From Atopostipes sp043425375 (lineage in GTDB: Bacteria > Bacillota > Bacilli > Lactobacillales > Carnobacteriaceae_A), in contig JBHWQC010000039.1 of assembly GCA_043425375.1 (NCBI GenBank), positions 1-26,314 of the forward strand: DNA of 26,314 nt, read 5' to 3'. The translations under genes were made by a program, and so were the position numbers. The notes below the pieces were generated by a model. The model was not told where the DNA came from and searched no databases. It saw only the letters and a list, made by a program, of their open reading frames with translations. Every line of letters starts with the position of its first letter. The first letter of the stretch is position 1. Below are positions 7,933-15,257 of this stretch, piece after piece.

Positions 7933-9813
7933 TCAATGAAGGGACTCTGCTTCTTTTTCATAAACCTCCGAATCGCTGTCATCTTTTTGCGTAAGCAGCC
8001 GCAGCCCATTTAAAATCACTAAAATCGTCGACCCTTCGTGAAATAAAACCGCTAAGGGTAATGGCAGGACGCCAAACAGGTTCAAAAGAATTAGCGTGAC
8101 GATGACTAAAATAGAGAAGGTGACGTTTTGTAAAATAATTCGGTTCAGTTTATTGGAGAGTTTATAGCTGTAAAACAATTTAGCCAAATTGTTTTTTACA
8201 ATCACAACATCGGCAGACTCCATTGCGACAGAAGAGCCGCTCCCCATGGCGATTCCGATATCGGCATTCGCAAGAGCTGGTGCATCATTAATGCCATCGC
8301 CAATCATTCCCACTACATGGTCATTGTCTTCTTGGCTGTCGACGACATATTGAATTTTATCCTCTGGCAGCATCGAGGCAATGTAGTGATCAATTTGGAC
8401 TTGCTGGGCTACTTTTTGGGCAACTGCTTGATTGTCTCCGGTCAGCAAAGTCACGTCAATCCCATCGTTTTGGAAGCTCCAAACCGCTTCTTTTGCCTGC
8501 GGACGAATTTGATCGGCCAAGGAAATATAGCCTACAATCGCTTCTTTTTTTCCGATAAACACTGTCGTATCACCGGCCTGCAGCTTCTCTCGGTAGTTCA
8601 TGTCATCGGAAAAAGCAGCAAAGGAATCGGGCTTACCCACGCGGATATTTCCTTTTTTAATCCCTGAACCGGCCACTTCTTCAATCCGTTCTGCGCTATC
8701 AACTTCACTTAAATCCAGCGCTTTGAAATGTTCGACAATGGCGGCCGCGATCGGATGGTTGGATTGTTGTTCCATATAGACGACTTCTTTTAAAACCGCC
8801 TCTTCGGCTTGGTAATCGGTAACTTGAAATTCCCCAAAAGTCAGTGTGCCTGTTTTATCGGTATACAATACATCCATGGTACTCAAAGCTTCCATCGCCG
8901 CGCCACCTTTAAACAGCACGCCATTTTTTGCGCCATTGCTGATAGCACTCAAGGTGGCGGGTGTGGCGGAAGCCACCAAAGCACACGGGCTGGCTACCGT
9001 TAACAACACCATACCGCGGTAAAAGGCGACTTCAAAAGGGAAACGGAAGAAAGCGTACAAAACGAAAATAAAAATTGGCACCGCCACTAAAACGGTGATG
9101 ACATATTTACTTTCAATGCGGTCAATAAATTTCGAAACACGCGAAGGACGGGTTTGCGCCTCTTCCACCATGCGGATAATATTGGAAAAAACTGTTTGAT
9201 CTGCTCGTTTATTTACTTTTAAATGAAAGACATTGCCTTCGTTAATCGTGCCGGCAAATACTTCTTCTGTGGCTTTACGGCTCACTGGTACGGACTCTCC
9301 CGTTAAAGCCGCCTCATTCACTGTAGCTAAGCGATCGATGTAGCCGTCAATTGGAATTTGTGCCCCTCTAGAGACTACTACTATGTCGCCAATTTCTAAC
9401 GCTTCCGTCGGTACTTCCACCACATCGCCATTGGCTTTTAAGACTTGGGCGGTATCAGGCACTTGCGCCATCAATTCCGAAATGGCAGCCGTTGACTTGT
9501 CGTTAGCGTAATCTTCCAAAGTTTCCGCGGCTGCAAAAATGAACAGCAAAGCTGCCCCTTCGGATTCAAAGTCAATCAGCACTGCCCCGAGAGCGGCTAA
9601 AACCATCAACAAATCTACATTCGGTGAGCGGTCGCGTAGCGTTTCTACCACCGCATCTTTGGTGGCATAATAGCCGAGGAAAAAAATCGAGAGATAAAAC
9701 ACGTACCTATCCCATGGGTGGTCCATCAGCATCAAAACAAAGCCAAGCGCTAAAAAGAGAGTACCAATAACTAAAAACTGTCCCTGCCTACTGCTTTTTA
9801 AATATGTTCTCAT
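7933..9813 (-). CDS. P1B-4-type heavy-metal ATPase (probable Co/Ni exporter)
   Basis: A 626-residue metal-exporting P-type ATPase. It has the actuator motif TGES (171-174), phosphorylation site DKTGTLT (Asp319), TGDN, and GDGINDAP. The metal-binding membrane motif is SPC (275-277) rather than CPC, and HEGST occurs at 592-596 in the last helix. SPC plus HEGxT is the hallmark of P1B-4 pumps, which export Co(II), Ni(II) and related ions. There is no N-terminal metal-binding domain, also typical of that group. The reading frame extends 44 codons further upstream, but that part runs through a riboswitch terminator; the ATG giving MRTYL follows AAAGGA by a good distance. MFGMRTYL is the alternative start. 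Regulation by the upstream NiCo riboswitch supports the metal assignment. Confidence 0.93.
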   Translation of the reverse strand: MRTYLKSSRQGQFLVIGTLFLALGFVLMLMDHPWDRYVFYLSIFFLGYYATKDAVVETLRDRSPNVDLLMVLAALGAVLIDFESEGAALLFIFAAAETLEDYANDKSTAAISELMAQVPDTAQVLKANGDVVEVPTEALEIGDIVVVSRGAQIPIDGYIDRLATVNEAALTGESVPVSRKATEEVFAGTINEGNVFHLKVNKRADQTVFSNIIRMVEEAQTRPSRVSKFIDRIESKYVITVLVAVPIFIFVLYAFFRFPFEVAFYRGMVLLTVASPCALVASATPATLSAISNGAKNGVLFKGGAAMEALSTMDVLYTDKTGTLTFGEFQVTDYQAEEAVLKEVVYMEQQSNHPIAAAIVEHFKALDLSEVDSAERIEEVAGSGIKKGNIRVGKPDSFAAFSDDMNYREKLQAGDTTVFIGKKEAIVGYISLADQIRPQAKEAVWSFQNDGIDVTLLTGDNQAVAQKVAQQVQIDHYIASMLPEDKIQYVVDSQEDNDHVVGMIGDGINDAPALANADIGIAMGSGSSVAMESADVVIVKNNLAKLFYSYKLSNKLNRIILQNVTFSILVIVTLILLNLFGVLPLPLAVLFHEGSTILVILNGLRLLTQKDDSDSEVYEKEAESLH

Positions 9814-9866
9814 TCCAAACATCCTTTCCTTTTTCTGTATTTCTTCCTTTTTTAAAAAACGATACG

Positions 9867-9918
9867 AAAAAAGGGCACACCTATAGAACAGAATTAACTG
9901 TCCCACAGGTATGCCCTT
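9867..9918 (-). terminator. Riboswitch expression-platform terminator
   Basis: On the minus strand AAGGGCATACCT pairs with AGGTGTGCCCTT, a 12-bp stem with one wobble, followed by six T. The 5' arm contains the CATACCTG strand that also forms aptamer helix P4. Aptamer folding and termination are therefore mutually exclusive, so metal binding should switch transcription on. Confidence 0.88.
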
Positions 9919-9997
9919 ATAAATAGTCATACTCTGCTGCCACAAAAATCGTAGCCCGGCTGCATGAACTGCTATCGTTCACCGCCTGTTCAGAATC
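9891..9997 (-). ncRNA. NiCo riboswitch (czcD motif)
   Basis: The minus-strand leader of the metal ATPase contains blocks that match the NiCo aptamer as I remember it: CTGAACAGGCGG, GTTCATGCAGCCGGGCTACG, GTGGCAGCAG and CCTGTGGGACAGTT, in the right order and spacing. Helices can be drawn: P1 (GATTCTG with CAGTTAATTC, bulged), P2 (GTGAAC with GTTCAT), P3 (the GC-rich CCGGGCTACG hairpin side), and P4 (CAG-A-GTATG with CATAC-CTG). The class binds Co(II) and Ni(II) cooperatively and turns on efflux genes. A terminator overlaps P4 directly downstream. Recognition is from memory of the sequence class, without a covariance search. Confidence 0.9.
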
Positions 9998-10076
9998 ACA
10001 ATGATTTTCCTGCGAATAGGAGAAATCAAAGCTTTCTTTATTTGCTTTTCAAAGAGTCTTTTCTTGCTTCATTCTT

Positions 10077-10106
10077 ATCTTAGCATAAAAGAATTGAAAA
10101 GGTCAA
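10077..10106 (-). promoter_or_regulatory. Promoter of the riboswitch-ATPase transcript
   Basis: On the minus strand TTGACC is followed after 18 bases by TGC-TAAGAT, an extended -10. The predicted start, near 10070, lies about 75 bases before the aptamer. Confidence 0.65.
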
Positions 10107-10135
10107 GAGATTGTGTGCTAATTAACAAGTAAATA

Positions 10136-10966
10136 TTAAGCGTTTTCGTCTACTTCTTTTTGTACATCAATAACCGTCTGTTCCACTTCTTCACGACTCA
10201 TTTTTTCGCGACCTTCTTTCATCGCCGCCAAACTTTTATGGGCGAATTCCAGGGGGAGGCGGCAAAAGAGAATCGTACTTTTTTCGGTCAAGGTCTCAAT
10301 ATAGGCATCGGCTTTAGCCAAGTTTTCTTCGGCATAGGCAAACAAGTCGTCACGGGTCCAGCCGTTTGGTACAAAACTGACGCCGCGCTCATCATAATCT
10401 TCCTCTTGGTTTCTTAAAATATTAACGGCTTGCAAGCCACGGCCAAAACCAAGGGCTAACTCTTCGTCATAGTCATACCCATACGACCAGTCCCACAATT
10501 GCGACAGCAGAATGCCTACTATGCCTGCCACGTAGTACGTGTACTCATCCAAATCTTCTTTGGTTTGGACGTCCCAATTCTTTTCTGCCCACTTGCCCAT
10601 GCCGTAAGCCATTTCCGATCCGATTTCACGGATTAAAGGTTCGGCGCCTTCTGGGCTTGCTTCTAACCAATCGACCAATCGAATAGACACTTCTGGGAGC
10701 TGACTTTTGATGGGGCCGATAATCGCAAAATATTCTTTTTGGGTAAAAGGCGCTTTAAATAATTCGGCTAATTGCGCCAAAATAATTTTTTTTGTGTTGT
10801 TTGGCAGGGCTTCGTGATCCTCGATTTCGTCAATTGCTCGGTAAACCAAATAAGCGGAAGCGACCGCATGGCGTAAATCTTTCTTTAAAAGGCGAATGGG
10901 TATATAAAAAGTACGACTGGTTTTTTTTAACATCTCAATCGCATCTTTTGGAAATTTCTCTTGCAT
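10136..10966 (-). CDS. Squalene/phytoene synthase family protein
   Basis: A 276-residue all-helical trans-isoprenyl-diphosphate synthase of the squalene/phytoene synthase family, which condenses two prenyl diphosphates head to head. The first aspartate-rich motif is DEIED (46-50), after YLVYRAI. The second region reads NILRNQEED (182-190), with FVPNGW shortly after. In active enzymes this motif normally reads NxxRDxxED; here the first metal-binding Asp is Asn (N186). No desaturase, glycosyltransferase or other carotenoid gene is adjacent. It could be an altered-specificity C30 synthase or a non-catalytic relative. The start ATG follows GAAGGAT. No terminator is visible before the ATPase promoter. 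Confidence 0.85.
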   Translation of the reverse strand: MQEKFPKDAIEMLKKTSRTFYIPIRLLKKDLRHAVASAYLVYRAIDEIEDHEALPNNTKKIILAQLAELFKAPFTQKEYFAIIGPIKSQLPEVSIRLVDWLEASPEGAEPLIREIGSEMAYGMGKWAEKNWDVQTKEDLDEYTYYVAGIVGILLSQLWDWSYGYDYDEELALGFGRGLQAVNILRNQEEDYDERGVSFVPNGWTRDDLFAYAEENLAKADAYIETLTEKSTILFCRLPLEFAHKSLAAMKEGREKMSREEVEQTVIDVQKEVDENA

Positions 10967-11006
10967 CTGATATCCTTCTCCATTTCTTTACTCATAGTGT
11001 ATATCC

Positions 11007-11012
11007 ATTATA
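11007..11012 (-). promoter_or_regulatory. Candidate -10 of the squalene/phytoene synthase gene
   Basis: A perfect TATAAT on the minus strand lies about 40 bases before the start. The best -35 (TTCCTG, 18-base spacing) is weak. Confidence 0.5.
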
Positions 11013-11125
11013 TAGGAATAGGAGGCAGAACAGGAACGATTTCAAATCTTTTTTCAAAATCCGTTCTTTTTCTCATAAAAAGTTTATTAAATTAGAGTAA
11101 AATTAAAAATAAATGATAAAAACTA

Positions 11126-11153
11126 TTGCATTCTAATTAAAGGCTGCTATAAT
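11126..11153 (+). promoter_or_regulatory. Promoter of the liv operon
   Basis: TTGCAT, a 16-base spacer and TATAAT preceded by TGC (extended -10). Transcription should begin near 11160, about 30 bases before the leader peptide. Confidence 0.75.
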
Positions 11154-11188
11154 GACAATTAACCTTTTAAAGACGAGGAGCACTTCAT

Positions 11189-11227
11189 ATGTCCATCCAT
11201 TCTTTACTCTTATTAATTATTGAGTAG
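11189..11227 (+). CDS. liv leader peptide MSIHSLLLLIIE
   Basis: A 12-codon open frame starting with ATG, 8 bases after a good ribosome binding site (GAGGAG at 11175-11180), and ending in TAG. The peptide holds four consecutive Leu and three Ile, so 7 of 12 residues are branched-chain. It lies between the liv promoter and an intrinsic terminator and overlaps the first pairing segment of an attenuator. This is the arrangement of ribosome-stalling leader peptides of branched-chain amino acid operons. It is too short for routine gene finding. Confidence 0.85.
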   Translation: MSIHSLLLLIIE

Positions 11228-11345
11228 GACTTAGATTATTTTTTAAAAAAATAATTTAGGTCCTGTTTATAATTGATGAGAAAGAATGGGGCTGAAGTTC
11301 GAATAGAGAGCACCCATTACAACAAATGGGCGCTCTTTTCTTTTT
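11197..11345 (+). promoter_or_regulatory. Four-segment transcription attenuator of the liv operon
   Basis: Segment 1 (11197-11209, CCATTCTTTACTC, inside the leader codons) pairs with segment 2 (11278-11289, GAGAAAGAATGG), with one bulged A. Segment 2 (11285-11293, AATGGGGCT) can instead pair with segment 3 (11309-11318, AGCACCCATT, bulged A). Segment 3 otherwise forms the terminator with segment 4 (11325-11336). A further long hairpin (11226-11264, arms AGGAC and GTCCT extended by A/T pairs) sits between segments 1 and 2. A ribosome stalled on the Leu/Ile codons would hide segment 1, free segment 2 for segment 3, and prevent termination. With ample Leu/Ile, 1:2 forms and the terminator folds. 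Confidence 0.82.
11306..11345 (+). terminator. Attenuator terminator before livJ
   Basis: AGAGC-A-CCCATT pairs with AATGGG-C-GCTCT (11 base pairs, one A/C mismatch) around a 6-nt loop, followed by TTTTCTTTTT. It lies 70 bases before the livJ start codon and after the leader peptide, so it must be conditional. Confidence 0.88.
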
Positions 11346-11414
11346 AAACGGGTTACAAAGAACAAGCACTTATTTTGAATATTGATTAAAACATATTTTG
11401 TAGGAGGAATCATA

Positions 11415-12581
11415 ATGAAGAGTAAATGGATGAAGCGTTTCACGAAGATGATGACTGTTGGGGCAGCAGGGTTGGCATTAGCAGCCTGCGGGAATGAAGA
11501 AGCGGCTGGCGATGCAGGTGGAGAAGCGGCCGGCGATGATTCTTCGGTTAAATTTGGATTAGTCACCGCACAAACAGGTGGCGCCTCTGCCTATGGGGTA
11601 TCCATTGAAGAAGGGGCACAACTGGCGGTGGATGAAATTAATGAAGAAAATCCCGAGCACCAAATTGATTTCATTATTGAAGATGAGAAAGGTGAGAAAG
11701 ATGAAGCCATCAACGCAATGAATAAATTGATTCATCAAGATCAAGTCTTGGCGATTCAAGGACCAATGCTGACGGGGACGATGTTTGCGGGTGGACCTGT
11801 GGCTCAGGATGCGGGTGTAGTGGCATTAGGTACGTCCACCACAGGAGAAGGGATTACGGATATCGGCGATTATGTGTTCCGCAATGCGGTGCCAGAATCA
11901 ACCGCTGTTGCCGAAGCCGTCCGACAAGCGCATGATGCCCTTGGTTTTGAAACAGCCGCAATCTTTTATTCACAAAATAACGATCAAATGGTATCGGTTA
12001 ACAATACCTTGGTTGATGTATTTGATGAGGTAGGCGTGGAAGTAGTGGCTTCCGAGACATTTTCAGATGGAGATACCGACTTTTCAGCTCAATTAACGAA
12101 TATTCAAGCGGCTAATCCAGACGTCATCGCTGTCGCTTCTTTACTGCAAGAAGGATCTGTGATTATGACGGCGGCACGGAATATGGGCTTAGAACAACCT
12201 GTGATTGGATCAAACGGTTTTAACTCACCAGCCTTTATTACGCAATCTGAAGCAGCAGCAGATGGAGCTATAGTTGGAACACCATGGTTCCCAGGACGCG
12301 ACTCTGAAATTACGCAAAGCTTTAACGAAGCATTCGAAGCCGAATATGGCTATAATGCTGACCAATTTGCGGCACAATCTTACGATGGGATTCATATGCT
12401 TTATCAAGCGTGGGTGGATTCGGGCTATACACAAGATCGCGCAGCTTTCCGTGACGCTTTAGCTAATATTTCTGATTTTGAAGGGGTGACAGGTCCCGTC
12501 TCCTTTGATGAAAATCGCGACCCGATTGCGGAAGTGCAAGTTTTAAAAGTTGAAAATGGCGAATTTGTTGCATTAGATTAG
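11415..12581 (+). CDS. livJ: Branched-chain amino acid ABC transporter, substrate-binding lipoprotein
   Basis: A 388-residue extracellular lipoprotein. The signal peptide has a basic start (MKSKWMKRF), a hydrophobic stretch and the lipobox LAAC with Cys25, followed by an acidic, Ala/Gly-rich linker. The mature part is a type I periplasmic-binding fold of the leucine-binding family: VKFGLVTAQTGGASAYGVS, QGPMLTGT, FRNAVPES, and DGIHMLYQAW. It delivers Leu, Ile or Val (or a related amino acid) to LivHM. The ATG follows AGGAGG at 7 bases; an upstream in-frame ATA-type extension lacks support. It heads livJHMGF and is separated from livH by a terminator, a common way to make more binding protein than permease. 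Confidence 0.92.
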   Translation: MKSKWMKRFTKMMTVGAAGLALAACGNEEAAGDAGGEAAGDDSSVKFGLVTAQTGGASAYGVSIEEGAQLAVDEINEENPEHQIDFIIEDEKGEKDEAINAMNKLIHQDQVLAIQGPMLTGTMFAGGPVAQDAGVVALGTSTTGEGITDIGDYVFRNAVPESTAVAEAVRQAHDALGFETAAIFYSQNNDQMVSVNNTLVDVFDEVGVEVVASETFSDGDTDFSAQLTNIQAANPDVIAVASLLQEGSVIMTAARNMGLEQPVIGSNGFNSPAFITQSEAAADGAIVGTPWFPGRDSEITQSFNEAFEAEYGYNADQFAAQSYDGIHMLYQAWVDSGYTQDRAAFRDALANISDFEGVTGPVSFDENRDPIAEVQVLKVENGEFVALD

Positions 12582-12594
12582 AAGAATCATTTTC

Positions 12595-12630
12595 AAAAAA
12601 GGACTGGGGCGACAATCCTTGTCCTTTTTT
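12595..12630 (+). terminator. Intra-operon terminator between livJ and livH
   Basis: The arms AAAAAAGGAC and GTCCTTTTTT form a perfect 10-bp stem with a 16-nt loop, ending in the T-run. It probably causes partial termination, lowering permease and ATPase expression relative to livJ. Confidence 0.85.
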
Positions 12631-12654
12631 AACTTACAAAGGAGGAAATCAGGC

Positions 12655-13536
12655 GTGTTTTTACAACAATTAGTGAACGGATTGACCATCGGAAGCACTT
12701 ATGCCATCTTTGCGGTAGGTTATACATTAATACTAGGGGTGCTGGGCGTCATTAACATGGCGCATGGAACGGTTTTTATGCTTTCTGCTTATGCGGGTTT
12801 ATTGGTCGCCAGTTATGTCAGTACGAATATTGTAGTGATTCTTCTTGCCGCTATGCTGGCTGGGGGATTGATGGGGGTCTTGTTAGAATTTCTTGTTTTT
12901 CGGCCAATCAGTTCGCGAAATGCTGGCATGATGGCCTCGTTAATCGGAACAATCGGTATCTCTATCTTTTTACAAAGTTTTGCCGAGCGAATCTTTGGCG
13001 CGCGCACCCAGCAATTTCCTTCTGGCATTATTGAAGGAACGATTGCCTTTGGAAGTGTACGCATTAGTTATGTGCAGATATTAAGTCTTGTTACCGCTGT
13101 GTTCTTAATGGTTGTCATCGGTTATTTTATCAATAGAACTAAAACCGGGCGGGCCATTCGGTCAACAGCAGAAAATCCAGAGGCGGCCTCTTTACTTGGG
13201 ATTAATACAAACAAGATTACATTAATCACCACTACTCTTTCCTCTGCTTTAGCGGGTGTTTCAGGGGTCTTGATCGGCATTATGTACAATGCGATTGAAC
13301 CGACCATGGGTTCGCCCATGAGTTTTAAAGGCTTAGCTGTCATTATTTTTGGTGGTCTAGGGGATGTGAAAGGTGCTGTTATAGGCGGGTTTATTCTTGG
13401 TTTAACGGAAGTTTTCACCGTTGCTTTCGGCGCCTCCCAATTTAGAGATGGTGTGGCCTTTCTGTTAATCATCATCATCTTGTTTTTCAGACCACAAGGA
13501 CTCTTTGGCGACAGCAGAAAAGGAGGGCGAGTCTAA
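12655..13536 (+). CDS. livH: Branched-chain amino acid ABC transporter permease LivH
   Basis: A 293-residue inner permease subunit with about eight hydrophobic helices. Family signatures are LVNGLTIGSTYAIFAVGYTL at the start, GVINMAHG, the EAA-like cytoplasmic loop RAIRSTAENPEAASLLGIN, and GGLGDVKGAVIGGFILGL near the end. It forms the membrane channel with LivM. A GTG at 12655, preceded by AAAGGAGG, is the chosen start; the longer frame begins inside the upstream terminator and was rejected. Its stop codon shares one base with the livM start codon. Confidence 0.93.
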   Translation: MFLQQLVNGLTIGSTYAIFAVGYTLILGVLGVINMAHGTVFMLSAYAGLLVASYVSTNIVVILLAAMLAGGLMGVLLEFLVFRPISSRNAGMMASLIGTIGISIFLQSFAERIFGARTQQFPSGIIEGTIAFGSVRISYVQILSLVTAVFLMVVIGYFINRTKTGRAIRSTAENPEAASLLGINTNKITLITTTLSSALAGVSGVLIGIMYNAIEPTMGSPMSFKGLAVIIFGGLGDVKGAVIGGFILGLTEVFTVAFGASQFRDGVAFLLIIIILFFRPQGLFGDSRKGGRV

Positions 13537-14495
13537 TGGATATTTTAAATCCTTATTATTTACAAATCATAGTCTTTGCTTTAATTAATGTGATTAATGC
13601 GCTCAGCGTTTTCTTTGCGATGTCGACCGGTCAAATCTCATTGGGGACAGCGGGTTTTATGAGTCTAGGGGCTTATACCTCGGCGGTGCTTACGATGCAA
13701 TATGAGGTGCCGATGTTTCTGACAGTTCTGTTAGGCGGGCTACTCGCTGCCGTTGTAGCGGTCTTTATTGGCGGTTTGACGACACGCTTAAGTGGTTTGT
13801 ATTTAACCATTGCGACCATTGGCTTCAGTGAAATTATTCGTGTCTTATTTTTGAACTGGGATGTTGTGGGGGGAGCGCTCGGTCTAAATGGCATTCCTTC
13901 ATTAGGCAATGAAGTGACGAATGCACTGGCAGCCGCTGGAGTCATGGAATCGCTCAATTTAAATTATGCGCAACTGCAAAATATAGTGCAGATTATGATT
14001 TTGCTGCTGATGATTGTCGTCATCGTACTTGTTTGGCTGAGTCTCCATCAGTCAAAAGTCGGACGGGCTTTTTCAGCGGTACGGGCCGATGAATATGCCG
14101 CGGAGCTTTCAGGAATTCATGTCGCCCGGTATAAGATGATTTCTTTTGTATTGAGTGGTTTAATTGCCGGCATCGGCGGTGCCTTTTACGCCCATAGTTT
14201 TTCATCTATTAACCCCAATGATTTTTCTTTCGGGGAATCGGTTGATCAATTGCTATATGTGGTCTTTGGAGGCAGTCAAGTAGTAGCCGGCCCCATTTTT
14301 GGTTCCATTTTCCTGACCGTTATTCCGGAGTTGCTGCGTGAGTTTGCCGACTACCGTGAAATGTTTTATGGGATCCTGCTACTCATTATGATGATTTTCC
14401 GACCGCAAGGGATTCTCACCAAAAGCATGATGAATAAGCTCCATCCTAAAAAGAAAACATCGAATGAATTGAAAAAGGAGCGTGAAGAGGCATGA
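13536..14495 (+). CDS. livM: Branched-chain amino acid ABC transporter permease LivM
   Basis: A 319-residue multi-spanning permease, partner of LivH. Recognisable features are NALSVFFAMSTGQISLGTAGFMSLGAYTSA near the N-terminus, ATIGFSEIIRVLFLNW, the coupling loop VGRAFSAVRADEYAAELSGI, and GGSQVVAGPIFGSIF, ending in a lysine-rich cytoplasmic tail. The start overlaps the livH stop (TAATG), and the end overlaps livG by 4 bases (ATGA), so the subunits are translationally coupled. Confidence 0.93.
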   Translation: MDILNPYYLQIIVFALINVINALSVFFAMSTGQISLGTAGFMSLGAYTSAVLTMQYEVPMFLTVLLGGLLAAVVAVFIGGLTTRLSGLYLTIATIGFSEIIRVLFLNWDVVGGALGLNGIPSLGNEVTNALAAAGVMESLNLNYAQLQNIVQIMILLLMIVVIVLVWLSLHQSKVGRAFSAVRADEYAAELSGIHVARYKMISFVLSGLIAGIGGAFYAHSFSSINPNDFSFGESVDQLLYVVFGGSQVVAGPIFGSIFLTVIPELLREFADYREMFYGILLLIMMIFRPQGILTKSMMNKLHPKKKTSNELKKEREEA

Positions 14496-15256
14496 GTCTA
14501 TTGAGTTTACATCGTGTACGTAAAGAATTTGGAGGGCTTGTAGCTCTTCGAAATGTCGACTTTCATGTGAACGAAGGGGAAATTTTAGGCATTATTGGTC
14601 CCAATGGTGCGGGTAAAACGACCTTGTTTAATATGATCACTGGTGTTTATACATTAACCGACGGCAGCATTACCTTAGAAAAGGAAGATTTAGCGCCTTT
14701 TAAGATGCATGAAATTGTTCAAAAAGGAATCTCTCGCACCTTTCAAAATATTCGATTATTTGAAGGCATGTCGGTAATCGAAAACTTGGTTGTGGGTATG
14801 CATGCGAAACTGGAGGCCAATTTCTTCCAGTCTGTCTTTCCTTCTAAAAAAGAAAAAGAAGAAGAACGACAAGCGTACGCCAAGGCTTTTGAGCTGTTAG
14901 AGCTGGTTCAGTTAGCAGATAGTGCGGATGTTGTGGCCACCAGCTTGTCGTATGGCCAAAAGCGTCGGTTGGAAATCGCCCGCGCCATGGCCGCTTCCCC
15001 TAAAATTTTACTGCTGGATGAACCAGCAGCCGGGATGAATGATAGTGAGTCGAGGGAATTAAAAGATTTAATCAAACAAATCAATGAAGAGTATGGGATA
15101 ACGATTGTTGTGATTGAACATGATATGAATTTAATGATGAGTGTGTGTGATCGTATGGTGGTTTTAAACTTTGGTGAGAAAATTGCAGAAGGTCTGCCGC
15201 GCGAGATACAGAATAACCCTGTCGTTATCGAAGCTTACTTAGGGGAGGACAACTAA
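14492..15256 (+). CDS. livG: Branched-chain amino acid ABC transporter ATPase LivG
   Basis: A 254-residue nucleotide-binding subunit. Walker A is GPNGAGKTT (about residues 36-44), the signature is LSYGQKRRLEIARAMA, Walker B is ILLLDEPAAGM, and the H-loop is IVVIEHDM. RTFQNIRLFEGMSVIENL is the typical Q-loop stretch of LivG. It powers import through LivHM together with LivF. It overlaps livM and is one base from livF. Confidence 0.94.
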   Translation: MSLLSLHRVRKEFGGLVALRNVDFHVNEGEILGIIGPNGAGKTTLFNMITGVYTLTDGSITLEKEDLAPFKMHEIVQKGISRTFQNIRLFEGMSVIENLVVGMHAKLEANFFQSVFPSKKEKEEERQAYAKAFELLELVQLADSADVVATSLSYGQKRRLEIARAMAASPKILLLDEPAAGMNDSESRELKDLIKQINEEYGITIVVIEHDMNLMMSVCDRMVVLNFGEKIAEGLPREIQNNPVVIEAYLGEDN

Positions 15257-15257
15257 T

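Noticed and set aside
9814..9945. N-terminal 44-codon extension of the metal ATPase frame
   Set aside because: It runs through the riboswitch aptamer and terminator, has no ribosome binding site at its start, and is foreign to P1B-4 ATPases.
11160..11414. T-box riboswitch before livJ
   Set aside because: No T-box sequence (AGGGTGGNACCGCG) or specifier architecture is visible; the short Leu/Ile peptide and its pairings explain the leader better.
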